A program made the position numbers and the translations under genes. Positions 1 through 6,140 of a stretch of 11,035 bases of DNA are shown piece after piece. Within the stretch, counting starts at the first letter, position 1. Each line of letters opens with the position of its first letter. Below the pieces are notes generated by a model. It did no database searches and was not told the origin of the DNA. It saw only the letters and a list, made by a program, of their open reading frames with translations. This DNA comes from Actinomycetota bacterium (GTDB taxonomy: Bacteria > Actinomycetota > Thermoleophilia > Solirubrobacterales > Solirubrobacteraceae), in the NCBI GenBank assembly GCA_005788585.1, contig SYBY01000006.1:1-11035 (forward strand). The letters run 5' to 3'.

Positions 1-813
1 CACGTCGCGGTGCCCGAGCGCCACGCGCAGGAACTCCAGCAGCGAGACGCGCCGCTCGAGCATGGTCATCAGCTCGTTGATCTGCGTGACGTCCTGCACC
101 CGGTGCTCGGACAGCAGCCGCGCGGCGCCGTCGACGTACAGCGTGTCCTCGGACGTCTCGGCCAGCTCGGTGAACGCGGGCGACAGCGACGCGAGGAACG
201 CCTGCTCGCGGTGGTCGAGCGACGGGTCACTCAGCCGCGACCGCAGCGCCCGGGCGCCGAGGCCGAGCCCGACGAGCTGCTCGTTGAGGTACTCCCCCGC
301 CCAGCTGACCAGCCCGGGGTCGACCGGCGTCTCGTACGTGAAGACGCGCTTGGTCACTCCGCCGGTCGACGTGATGACGACCACCATGAGGACCTGCGGC
401 TGCAGGCTCAGGACCTCGACGTGGCGGACGGTCGACGTGTCGATCGGCGGCGCGCTGACGATGGCGAGCAGATCGGTGACCTGCGACAGGGTCTCCGACG
501 CGGTCTGCATCGCCTCGTCGATCTGCAGCCGCACCAGCGACAGCTCGACGCTGTGCTGATGCGCGGCCGGCTCGGGCAGCAGCCGGTCGACGAAGTACCG
601 GTACCCGGCGTCGGTCGGCACCCGACCAGCCGAGGTGTGCGGATGGGCGAGCAGCCCGTGCTCCTCGAGCTGCGCGAGGTCGTTGCGGATCGTCGACGCG
701 CGCACCCCGAGGTCCTCATCCTGCGCGAGCGCCTTCGAGCCGACCGGTTGCCCGGTCTGCTGGTAGGTGAGGATCACCTTGCGGAGAACCTGCTCCTGGC
801 GCGGGGTCAGCAC
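1..813 (-). CDS. hrcA: Heat-inducible transcription repressor HrcA (C-terminus beyond the left edge)
   Basis: HrcA represses heat-shock operons (groESL, dnaKJ) by binding CIRCE operators and is tuned by GroEL. The 271 codons present give a typical N-terminal winged-helix domain (residues about 1-75: MLTPRQEQVLRKVI, then TGQPVGSKAL, then the hallmark STIRNDLAQLEEHGLL and HTSAGRVPTDAGYRYFVD), followed by the GAF-like ligand/dimer region (VVVITSTGGVTKRVFTYE, then LSEHRVQDVTQINELM). The family is usually about 340 residues, so roughly 70 C-terminal residues lie to the left of the window. The start is the GTG at 813; it gives the standard N-terminus and lies 7 nt after a TACAAT box. No CIRCE inverted repeat is visible upstream, so autorepression through CIRCE is not supported here. 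In many actinobacteria hrcA is followed by dnaJ, which would lie off the left edge. Identity is secure. Confidence 0.97.
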   Translation of the reverse strand, partial: MLTPRQEQVLRKVILTYQQTGQPVGSKALAQDEDLGVRASTIRNDLAQLEEHGLLAHPHTSAGRVPTDAGYRYFVDRLLPEPAAHQHSVELSLVRLQIDEAMQTASETLSQVTDLLAIVSAPPIDTSTVRHVEVLSLQPQVLMVVVITSTGGVTKRVFTYETPVDPGLVSWAGEYLNEQLVGLGLGARALRSRLSDPSLDHREQAFLASLSPAFTELAETSEDTLYVDGAARLLSEHRVQDVTQINELMTMLERRVSLLEFLRVALGHRDV

Positions 814-820
814 GCCCCGG

Positions 821-826
821 ATTGTA
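821..826 (-). promoter_or_regulatory. -10 box of hrcA, leaderless-type promoter
   Basis: On the minus strand TACAAT (five of six bases as in TATAAT) ends 7 nt before the hrcA GTG at 813. A transcript starting the usual 6-7 nt after the -10 would begin at or next to the start codon, so the mRNA is probably leaderless. No convincing -35 hexamer is seen at 16-19 nt spacing. The box overlaps the candidate -10 of the divergent lasso operon. Confidence 0.5.
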
Positions 827-830
827 GGCT
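825..830 (+). promoter_or_regulatory. Candidate -10 box of the lasso operon
   Basis: TAGGCT fits TAnnnT and ends 9 nt before the ATG at 840. The same 9-nt spacing is seen before the hadA-like start at 9081 and the rmlC start at 9165, which strengthens an otherwise weak match. No clear -35 is present; that region would lie inside hrcA. If used, the operon mRNA would have almost no 5' leader, and RNA polymerase binding here would exclude binding at the hrcA promoter. Confidence 0.35.
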
Positions 831-839
831 GGCGCCCCG

Positions 840-1106
840 ATGCGGCACCAGATCGACGCCCACCAGGTCCACTGGCGCCGGGCGGGAGACGAACTGCTCG
901 TCCTGCACCTCCCGAGCTCCCGCTATCTCCAGCTCAATGCCACCGCCGGGGTGTTGTGGGATGCGGTCGTCGAAGGGGCGACGACCGAAGAGCTCGAAGC
1001 CCTCCTGCGCACCACCTACGAGATCGACGAGGCTCAGGCGAGCGCGGACGTGGACGCATTCCTGCGCTCCCTGCGCGACGGCGGGCTCCTGGCCACCTCG
1101 TCGTGA
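840..1106 (+). CDS. PqqD-family RiPP recognition element (RRE), stand-alone leader-peptide binding protein
   Basis: 88 residues, all PqqD-like: an N-terminal beta segment (HQVHWRRAGDELLVLHL), the SSRYLQLNATAGVLWDAVVEG hallmark (Y..LN..a..lWd.l..G) at about residues 27-47, then a helical part (TEELEALL, then ASADVDAFLRSLRDGGLL). In lasso peptide pathways such proteins (B1) bind the precursor leader and deliver it to the protease and cyclase. It is the first gene of the operon, and its TGA overlaps the GTG of the cyclase gene (4 nt shared, 1103-1106), so the two are translationally coupled. It is unusual because the leader protease further down carries its own fused RRE, making this a second copy. 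I infer that it serves the neighbouring short cyclase. Start: ATG at 840, behind a -10-like box with essentially no leader. The fold assignment is firm; the division of labour is inference. Confidence 0.88.
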   Translation: MRHQIDAHQVHWRRAGDELLVLHLPSSRYLQLNATAGVLWDAVVEGATTEELEALLRTTYEIDEAQASADVDAFLRSLRDGGLLATSS

Positions 1107-2305
1107 CGCGCGGCAAGCACGACGTCGGCTGGCTGCACGAGCGGTGGGATTCGCGGCACAACGCGTCGGGCCTGACGTGGCTCGAGCTGCTCACCGGCTG
1201 GACGACGGGCATCGACCTCCGCGCGCCGGACATCGACCTCGTCGACCCGCTGGCCGACCCGGTCGCGGCACTCGACGCCGCGCTCCTACGCTGTCTGAAG
1301 CGCCCGCCGGTCTACGTCGCGTTCTCGGGCGGCCGGGACTCGTCGGTCCTGCTGGCAGTCGCCACACGCGCCGCCCGACGTGAGGGTTTGCCTGACCCCG
1401 TCCCGCTGACGCAGCGCTTCTCCACAGTGCCGGAGACCGACGAGACGGCGTGGCAGGAGCTCGTGGTCCGCCATCTCGCTCTGAAGGAGTGGGAGCTGTT
1501 CGAGAGCGGCGCCGAGCTCGACCTCGTCGGCCCGATCGCGACCGAGGTTCTGCGCACCCACGGCCTGCGCTACCCGCCCGCGTCGCACGCGCACATCCCG
1601 ATGTACGAGCGTGCGGCGGGCGGCACCCTCGTCATGGGTGACGGCGGGGACCAGGTCTTCGCCGGTTGGCGGCGCTCACGCGTGGGAGATGTCCTCGTAC
1701 GCCGGCAGCGCCCTCGCGCGCGCGACCTCGTCACGCTCGCAAACGCCGCCGCTCCCGTCGCCCTGCGCGCCGTGGCGGAGACACGCCGTAGCCCGACCCC
1801 CGCCCCGTGGCTCGCCCCGTGGGTGCGCGCGGAGTGGGCACGCCATCAGGGCACCGCGCGCGCCCACGAACCGGCAACGTGGCCCGCGTTCCTGCGCTGG
1901 ACCCGCCGCGAGCGCCCCGCAGTCCTCATGCTGGAGACCTGGGAGCTACTGGCTGCCGAGCGCAACACTGCGCACGCCACCCCGTTCTGGGATCCCGTCT
2001 TCCTCCGGTCGCTCGGTACGTGGGGCGGACGGTTCGGCCGCGGATCGCGGACCCAGCTCATGCGGGCACTGTTCGGAGACCTGCTTCCGGACGAGATCCT
2101 GGCCCGCCGCTCGAAGGCACGGTTCTCCCGCGCCTATTTCGGAGAGCCGACCCGGCGCTTCGCGGAGAACTGGGACGGTGTGCTCCCGGGAACACAGGTA
2201 GTGGATCGCGACGCCCTCAGAGCACACTGGTTTTCCGAGCTTCCGTGGACCACGTCGGCGACGTTGCTACAGGCCGCATGGCTCGAACAACACACCAATA
2301 ACTAG
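1103..2305 (+). CDS. Lasso peptide macrolactam cyclase, asparagine-synthetase-like (C protein), short form
   Basis: 400 residues. It belongs to the asparagine synthetase B ATP-PPi family, used in lasso pathways to adenylate the ring Asp/Glu side chain so that the core N-terminus can attack it. Visible motifs: pyrophosphate-binding loop SGGRDS at residues 75-80 (AFSGGRDSSVLLAVA); GDGGDQVFAGW at about 179-189, the counterpart of GGDE.F.GY in asparagine synthetases; and a C-terminal helical part with RSKARFSRAYFGE. The SGG loop normally follows an N-terminal glutaminase-like domain of roughly 200 residues. Here only about 74 residues precede it and no catalytic Cys2 follows the initiator, so that domain is missing or reduced to a remnant. 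Start: the GTG at 1103 overlapping the RRE stop. The frame is open further upstream, but those codons lie across the RRE gene in another frame. The precursor gene follows after 86 nt. Family assignment is firm; the cyclase role comes from context. Confidence 0.9.
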   Translation: MTRGKHDVGWLHERWDSRHNASGLTWLELLTGWTTGIDLRAPDIDLVDPLADPVAALDAALLRCLKRPPVYVAFSGGRDSSVLLAVATRAARREGLPDPVPLTQRFSTVPETDETAWQELVVRHLALKEWELFESGAELDLVGPIATEVLRTHGLRYPPASHAHIPMYERAAGGTLVMGDGGDQVFAGWRRSRVGDVLVRRQRPRARDLVTLANAAAPVALRAVAETRRSPTPAPWLAPWVRAEWARHQGTARAHEPATWPAFLRWTRRERPAVLMLETWELLAAERNTAHATPFWDPVFLRSLGTWGGRFGRGSRTQLMRALFGDLLPDEILARRSKARFSRAYFGEPTRRFAENWDGVLPGTQVVDRDALRAHWFSELPWTTSATLLQAAWLEQHTNN

Positions 2306-2340
2306 ACCGCTTTCGATCGGTGGAATCGACCCGATGTTGG

Positions 2341-2349
2341 TGGTACGTT
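2341..2349 (+). promoter_or_regulatory. Candidate extended -10 promoter in front of the precursor gene
   Basis: In the 86-nt gap between the cyclase stop and the precursor GTG, TGG-TACGTT matches the extended -10 pattern TGn-TAnnnT. The sequence 17 nt upstream (TGGAAT, 2321-2326) is a poor -35. A start near 2356 would leave a leader of about 36 nt carrying the precursor's ribosome binding site. An internal promoter would let the precursor be made in excess of the enzymes, but the match is weak. Confidence 0.3.
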
Positions 2350-2380
2350 CGCTTGAGCATTTCGAGTCACTCAGGGGTTG

Positions 2381-2386
2381 AGGGAG
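2381..2386 (+). promoter_or_regulatory. Shine-Dalgarno site of the precursor gene
   Basis: AGGGAG lies 5 nt before the GTG at 2392. It is the clearest Shine-Dalgarno sequence in the operon, where most genes start by overlap with the one before. It decides the precursor start in favour of 2392 over the in-frame GTG at 2320, and fits a need for high precursor translation. Confidence 0.65.
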
Positions 2387-2391
2387 CGCAC

Positions 2392-2547
2392 GTGAGCACG
2401 AAGCCTGAATACACACCGCCCGTCGTCAAGGTCATCGGCGAGGTCTCGAAGGTCACCCAGTCCAAGCCGGGCATCTACTTCGACAGCCCCGGCGCCGAGC
2501 AGGGCGAGACGCGTGTCCCGCCCCCGGGCACGCCGGGTACCTCCTGA
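2392..2547 (+). CDS. Lasso peptide precursor (A protein)
   Basis: 51 residues from a GTG with a good ribosome binding site. The leader (1-23) has every position of the actinobacterial lasso leader pattern: Y7, P10, V12 (usually Leu), G16 and T22, with T22 at leader position -2. Cleavage is therefore predicted after Q23. The core is residues 24-51: SKPGIYFD (24-31), then SPGAEQGETRVPPPGTPGTS (32-51). S24 is core residue 1 and D31 core residue 8, so a Ser1-Asp8 macrolactam of eight residues is predicted. Glu at core position 13 is outside the known 7-9 range. Ile5, Tyr6 and Phe7 are the bulky residues of the ring; the tail of 20 residues is rich in Pro and Gly, with Arg41 (core 18) and Pro43-45 in its middle. 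The peptide ends in Thr-Ser, and the terminal Ser is the likely kinase target. No Cys is present, so this is a disulfide-free (class II-type) lasso. Ser at position 1 is rarer than Gly. It sits between the cyclase and protease genes. Not recognised as a named peptide. Confidence 0.88.
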   Translation: MSTKPEYTPPVVKVIGEVSKVTQSKPGIYFDSPGAEQGETRVPPPGTPGTS

Positions 2548-2554
2548 CACGACG

Positions 2555-3325
2555 GTGCCAGCCGACGTGCCGGGCTCGCCCACCGAGGGGCCCGGGCGTC
2601 ACATCGTGTCCCGTGAGATCGGGGACACCACCGTGTTGCTCAACCTCGCCACGGGCACGTATCTCGCGGTCTCGGGCTCCGGAGGCGAGCTGTGGCGGCT
2701 GTACGCGACGCAGGGCTACGACGGGGCGGTTGACGCTGCCAGTAGCCGCTTCGGCGTCCCGGCCGCGCAGATCCGCACGGACCTCGATCGCCTCCTGCAC
2801 GAGGTCACGACGTTGCGCGCACGCAGCGATCTGCAGCGCGTCCACCGCCCTCCGCTGCCTTGGCGACGCGCGCTGATCGCCGACCGCCGTGACGTCTGCG
2901 CCGTCGCGCGTACCGCCGCGCTCGCGACCATCGTCGAAGTCGGCTTGCGTGTCCTCCCGCTCCCTCGCCTCGCCGCGGCGCTCGGCGTGCGTCTTGCGGC
3001 GGAGCCCGAACCCGCACGGGCCACCCCGTCGTCCACCGTCGCGGACCTGACGGCCCGTGAGCAGAGTGACCTCCTGGCCACCGAGCGGGTCTTCCGGTAC
3101 TGGCCATTTGACGATACGTGCCTGCGCCGCGCGCTCGTCATCGGCCGCCAGTTGCGCGCTCGCGGCGCCGTGCTGCATCTCGGCGTCGCCGACAGCGACG
3201 CGGTGGAAGCAGGCGGCCGCGCGCACGAAGGAACGATCGTCGCCCACGCCTGGGTCGAGGCAGGCGACGTGACCCTGTTGTCGCTCCCCGGCTACCACCG
3301 TCTCGTCACCGCGGCGCATGACTGA
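2555..3325 (+). CDS. Lasso leader protease with fused RRE (B1-B2 fusion)
   Basis: 256 residues. Residues about 15-91 are a PqqD-like RRE (RHIVSREIGDTTVLLNLATG, then TYLAVSGSGGELWRLYATQG) that binds the leader. Residues about 105-256 are the B2 protease of the bacterial transglutaminase-like fold: a hydrophobic helical lead-in (VEVGLRVLPLPRLAAALGV), catalytic Cys189 in RYWPFDDTCLRRALVIGRQL and catalytic His231 in VAHAWVEAGD; the third residue may be Asp238 but is not certain. It should cut the precursor after the residue that follows T22. Start choice: the GTG at 2555 lies 7 nt after the precursor stop. An earlier in-frame GTG at 2513 would overlap the precursor by 35 nt and give 270 residues; in that stretch several codons (GCA, GTA, CCT, CCT) end in A or T, unlike the rest of the gene, so I prefer 2555, though AGGG lies 8 nt before 2513. 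It overlaps the kinase gene by 8 nt. Function is secure; the start is moderate. Confidence 0.9.
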   Translation: MPADVPGSPTEGPGRHIVSREIGDTTVLLNLATGTYLAVSGSGGELWRLYATQGYDGAVDAASSRFGVPAAQIRTDLDRLLHEVTTLRARSDLQRVHRPPLPWRRALIADRRDVCAVARTAALATIVEVGLRVLPLPRLAAALGVRLAAEPEPARATPSSTVADLTAREQSDLLATERVFRYWPFDDTCLRRALVIGRQLRARGAVLHLGVADSDAVEAGGRAHEGTIVAHAWVEAGDVTLLSLPGYHRLVTAAHD

Positions 3326-4295
3326 GCCCGTACCGTGCTTCAACGCCCACGGTCTGCACATCAGCGGCCTGCTTCCGTTGTCGGCCCCAACGTCGGTCGG
3401 GCCGCCCGACCTGAGCGTCACCCTGGGCTCGTACCGGGAGATCCCATGGCAGCGGCCGGCGCCGGAGGTCATCGCCGAGCTGATCGGCCCCGAAGGCTGG
3501 GCGCGCTACTCGTTCTGCGCGCGCGAGGGTGGGGGCGTCACCGCGCGGGTCTACAGCCTGGCGGACTTCGAGCTGAATGCCGACCGCAGCGAGGTCGTCG
3601 CGCACCCGGCGACCGATGTCGATAAGGAGATCGTCGCCATCCTCCTGGCGGGAACCGTCGCGGCGTTCGTGCTCATGGAGCGCGGGGCCTGCGTCCTGCA
3701 CGCGAGTGCCGTCGAGCTCAGCCCGGGCCACGCCATCGCGTTTGCCGGGTTCTCTGCCCGCGGGAAGACCACGTCGGCCGCCTTGCTGTGCGCCTCCGGA
3801 CGCGCGCTGGTGACCGACGATGTGCTCGTGGTCGACATGGACGACGGCGTCCCGCGCTGCGGGCCAGGAGGCACCGAGCTGCGACTGCGCCCCCAGCAGA
3901 TCCATCTCGCCGACGCGTTCGGCGACCGTGCCATCAGGCGCGCGACGGCCGACGACCGCATCGCCGTCCGCCCGTCCGTCGAGCCCTGCCCGGCGCCGGA
4001 GCTCGCAGCGGTGGTGGTGCCGAACCCCACCCGCCGGAGCACGCGCGTCCGGGTGGAAAGGCTCGATGTCGCCACCGCGACGTCCGAACTCATCGCCGCA
4101 CCGCGCATTGAGGGGTGGCGGCGCCCGGAGGACATCCGCCGCGTCTTCGATCAGTCGGTCGATCTCGCCGCACGGGTGCCCGTCCTGCGCGCAGAGATCC
4201 CGTGGGGTCCCCCATTCCCGCCCCGCATCGCCGATGCGCTGAGCACCGCCATCGAGGCAGAGCTGGCCGGCGCCACCGCGGGCTCGCGCCGATGA
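3318..4295 (+). CDS. HPr-kinase-like lasso peptide kinase
   Basis: 325 residues. The C-terminal half resembles HPr kinase/phosphorylase: LHASAVEL with His128, the P-loop GFSARGKTT (Gly144 to Thr152), and LVTDDVLVV with Asp167-Asp168 as the Walker-B-like acidic pair. The N-terminal 120 residues (YSFCAREGGG, YSLADFELNAD) match the divergent front part seen in peptide-tailoring kinases rather than the N-terminal domain of true HprK. In paeninodin-type clusters such kinases (PadeK, ThcoK) phosphorylate the side chain of the precursor's C-terminal Ser. The precursor here ends in Ser, which supports the same role. A housekeeping HprK is unlikely given the location within the operon. The ATG overlaps the protease stop by 8 nt, and its own TGA overlaps the ATG of the ABC gene by 4 nt. 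Confidence 0.87.
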   Translation: MTEPVPCFNAHGLHISGLLPLSAPTSVGPPDLSVTLGSYREIPWQRPAPEVIAELIGPEGWARYSFCAREGGGVTARVYSLADFELNADRSEVVAHPATDVDKEIVAILLAGTVAAFVLMERGACVLHASAVELSPGHAIAFAGFSARGKTTSAALLCASGRALVTDDVLVVDMDDGVPRCGPGGTELRLRPQQIHLADAFGDRAIRRATADDRIAVRPSVEPCPAPELAAVVVPNPTRRSTRVRVERLDVATATSELIAAPRIEGWRRPEDIRRVFDQSVDLAARVPVLRAEIPWGPPFPPRIADALSTAIEAELAGATAGSRR

Positions 4296-6136
4296 CGCAG
4301 CCCGCACCGTCGTTCGACCGCCTGGCGTACCTGCAGTCCAGCGTCACGCAGCCACGCTCGTTCAAGCGCCTGCCCGAGCTCGCACATCGCGCGGTCATCC
4401 TCGCCCACCGCGCGAGCCCGCGTCTGTTCTGGCTGACGACGGTGCTGCAGCTGGCGACCGCAGCGATGCTGGGGTTACAGGTGCTCCTCGGCGGCTTGGC
4501 GATCGAAGCCGTGCTCGAGCAACAGGACGGCGGGAGCCTCGGTCCGGTCCTCGCACCCCTCATCGGTCTGGCGGCGGTGACGGCGATCAGTGGTCTGGCC
4601 GGTAGCGCCCAGGTCCAGCTGCAGCGACTTCTGGGCGAGGAGGTCCAGCTCCTCACGTGGACACGGATCCTCGACGTCACGACGAGCGTCCGATTGGAGA
4701 CGTTCGAGAGCCCGGAGTTCTTCGACGCGCTGCAGCGCGTCCGGGCCAACGCGGTGCTGCGCCCCCTGACGATGTCCCAAGGACTCGTTCAGCTGTTCGG
4801 CGGCGCCGTGAGCGTGGCCGGGCTGATCGTCGCGCTGACAGTCATCCACCCCGCGCTGATCATCGTCTTCCTGCTGGGCGGCGTGCCGTTGTGGCTGCTG
4901 TCGCGCACGACCGGCCGGCTGGAGTTCCGCTTCCGCGCGGGCCAGACACCGCTGCTGCGCTTGCGGGCGTACCTCACCGAGCTGTTGTCGGGACGCAATG
5001 AGGCCAAGGAGGTTCGTGCGTTCAATCTGGGCCCGGTCCTGTACGACCGCTGGCGCAGCAACTACGACGAGTACCTCGACGACTACCGCCGCCATGTCCG
5101 CCGCCGCCTCGGGCTCGCCACCGTCGGAGCCGCGGTGACCACGGTGGTCATGAGCGTCTCGGTCGGCCTGCTGGTGTGGTTCGTCGTAGACGGCACAGTG
5201 GCGCTGGCGAGCGCCGGTGCGGCACTGATCGCAATCCGCCTGCTCGCCGGGCGGCTGCAGCAGACGTTCAACGGTGTGACCGACCTGTTCGAGTCCGCGC
5301 TGTTCCTCAACGACTTCGAGGAGTTCACCGACCGCGCACCCGCACCCGAACAACACGATCCGACCGCACCGGTGGTGGCGCCGTTCGACGAGTTGCAGGT
5401 CGAGCATGTCTCGTTCCGGTACCCGGGTACCGACCGCATCGCGCTGCGCGACGTGTCGTTGACCCTGCGCGCGGGTGAAGTGGTGGCGCTCGTCGGTGAG
5501 AACGGGTCGGGCAAGACGACGCTGGCCAAGCTCCTGGGCCACGTCTTCACCCCGACCGAGGGTCGGATCCTGTGGGACGGCGTCGACGCGGAAACGCTTG
5601 ACGCCGACCGCCTGCGCACGCATGTCGGCGTGATCTTTCAGGACTTCGTGCGCTTCCAGCTCTCGGCGCGAGACAACATCGGCTTCGGCCGCGCCGATCT
5701 CCTGGGTGACGACGACGCGATCGTGGAAGCCGCGCGGCGAGGCGGGGCGCACGACCTGCTGTCCGCCCTGCCCGAGGGGTACGACACCAACCTGGGCAAG
5801 GAGTACCTGGGTGGTCAGGACCTGTCACTGGGTCAGTGGCAGCGGATCGCGCTGTCACGGGCGTTCTTTCGCGACGCGAGCTTCTTGGTGCTCGACGAGC
5901 CGACAGCGTCACTGGACGCTCGTTCCGAGCACGAGCTGTTCGAGCATGTCCGGCGGCTGGCGGACGATCGCTGCCTGCTGCTGATCTCTCACCGGTTCTC
6001 GACCGTGAAAGAGGCGGACCGCATCTACGTCCTGCACGAGGGCGAGCTCATCGAGGAGGGCTCGCACGACGAGCTCGTGGCCCAGGGCGGCCACTACGCA
6101 GAGATGTTCGACCTGCAGGCGCGCGCGTACCGCTGA
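4292..6136 (+). CDS. ABC exporter half, membrane domain fused to ATPase (lasso D protein)
   Basis: 614 residues. Six hydrophobic segments are seen at about 45-73, 84-106, 163-183, 186-206, 274-298 and 303-322, followed by an ATP-binding domain: Walker A GENGSGKTT at 402-410, Q-loop Gln450 (FQDF), signature LSLGQWQR at 511-518, Walker B FLVLDEPTAS with Asp535 and Glu536, and H-loop His567 (SHRFST). All catalytic residues are intact, so a working homodimeric exporter is expected. In lasso clusters this protein exports the mature peptide and gives self-immunity. There is no N-terminal C39 peptidase, consistent with leader removal by the B2 protease. Start: the ATG at 4292 overlaps the kinase stop (ATGA). 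The frame is open upstream to 4115, but that stretch lies within the kinase gene and would precede the first membrane span with Arg-rich shadow sequence. Confidence 0.94.
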   Translation: MTQPAPSFDRLAYLQSSVTQPRSFKRLPELAHRAVILAHRASPRLFWLTTVLQLATAAMLGLQVLLGGLAIEAVLEQQDGGSLGPVLAPLIGLAAVTAISGLAGSAQVQLQRLLGEEVQLLTWTRILDVTTSVRLETFESPEFFDALQRVRANAVLRPLTMSQGLVQLFGGAVSVAGLIVALTVIHPALIIVFLLGGVPLWLLSRTTGRLEFRFRAGQTPLLRLRAYLTELLSGRNEAKEVRAFNLGPVLYDRWRSNYDEYLDDYRRHVRRRLGLATVGAAVTTVVMSVSVGLLVWFVVDGTVALASAGAALIAIRLLAGRLQQTFNGVTDLFESALFLNDFEEFTDRAPAPEQHDPTAPVVAPFDELQVEHVSFRYPGTDRIALRDVSLTLRAGEVVALVGENGSGKTTLAKLLGHVFTPTEGRILWDGVDAETLDADRLRTHVGVIFQDFVRFQLSARDNIGFGRADLLGDDDAIVEAARRGGAHDLLSALPEGYDTNLGKEYLGGQDLSLGQWQRIALSRAFFRDASFLVLDEPTASLDARSEHELFEHVRRLADDRCLLLISHRFSTVKEADRIYVLHEGELIEEGSHDELVAQGGHYAEMFDLQARAYR

Positions 6137-6140
6137 TCGA

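Noticed and set aside
811..860. CIRCE operator upstream of hrcA
   Set aside because: No TTAGCACTC-N9-GAGTGCTAA or close variant is present in the divergent region.
767..1102. In-frame upstream extension of the cyclase that could supply a longer N-terminus
   Set aside because: It overlaps the whole RRE gene and the hrcA start, reads as Arg/Pro-rich shadow sequence and shows no glutaminase motif; the coupled GTG at 1103 is the better start.
10..1383. Plus-strand open frame of 457 codons at the left edge
   Set aside because: It is antisense to hrcA over its first 800 nt and then crosses the RRE and cyclase genes in the wrong frame.
2320..2391. Precursor start at the upstream GTG, giving 75 residues
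   Set aside because: The extra residues contain Trp/Cys/Arg unlike lasso leaders, no ribosome site precedes it, and the GTG at 2392 has AGGGAG at 5 nt and gives a standard leader.
2392..2547. Ring closure at the Glu at core position 13 instead of Asp at position 8
   Set aside because: Known lasso rings have seven to nine residues; a 13-residue ring has no precedent that I know of.
2453..3472. Long minus-strand open frame of 339 codons opposite the precursor, protease and kinase genes
   Set aside because: Its translation is rich in Arg, Gly and Asp without any recognisable motif, and it lies antisense to genes with clear family motifs; such frames are expected in GC-rich DNA.
4475..5752. Long minus-strand open frame of 425 codons opposite the ABC transporter
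   Set aside because: Composition is Gln/Arg/Val/His-rich shadow sequence; the plus strand carries all ABC motifs.
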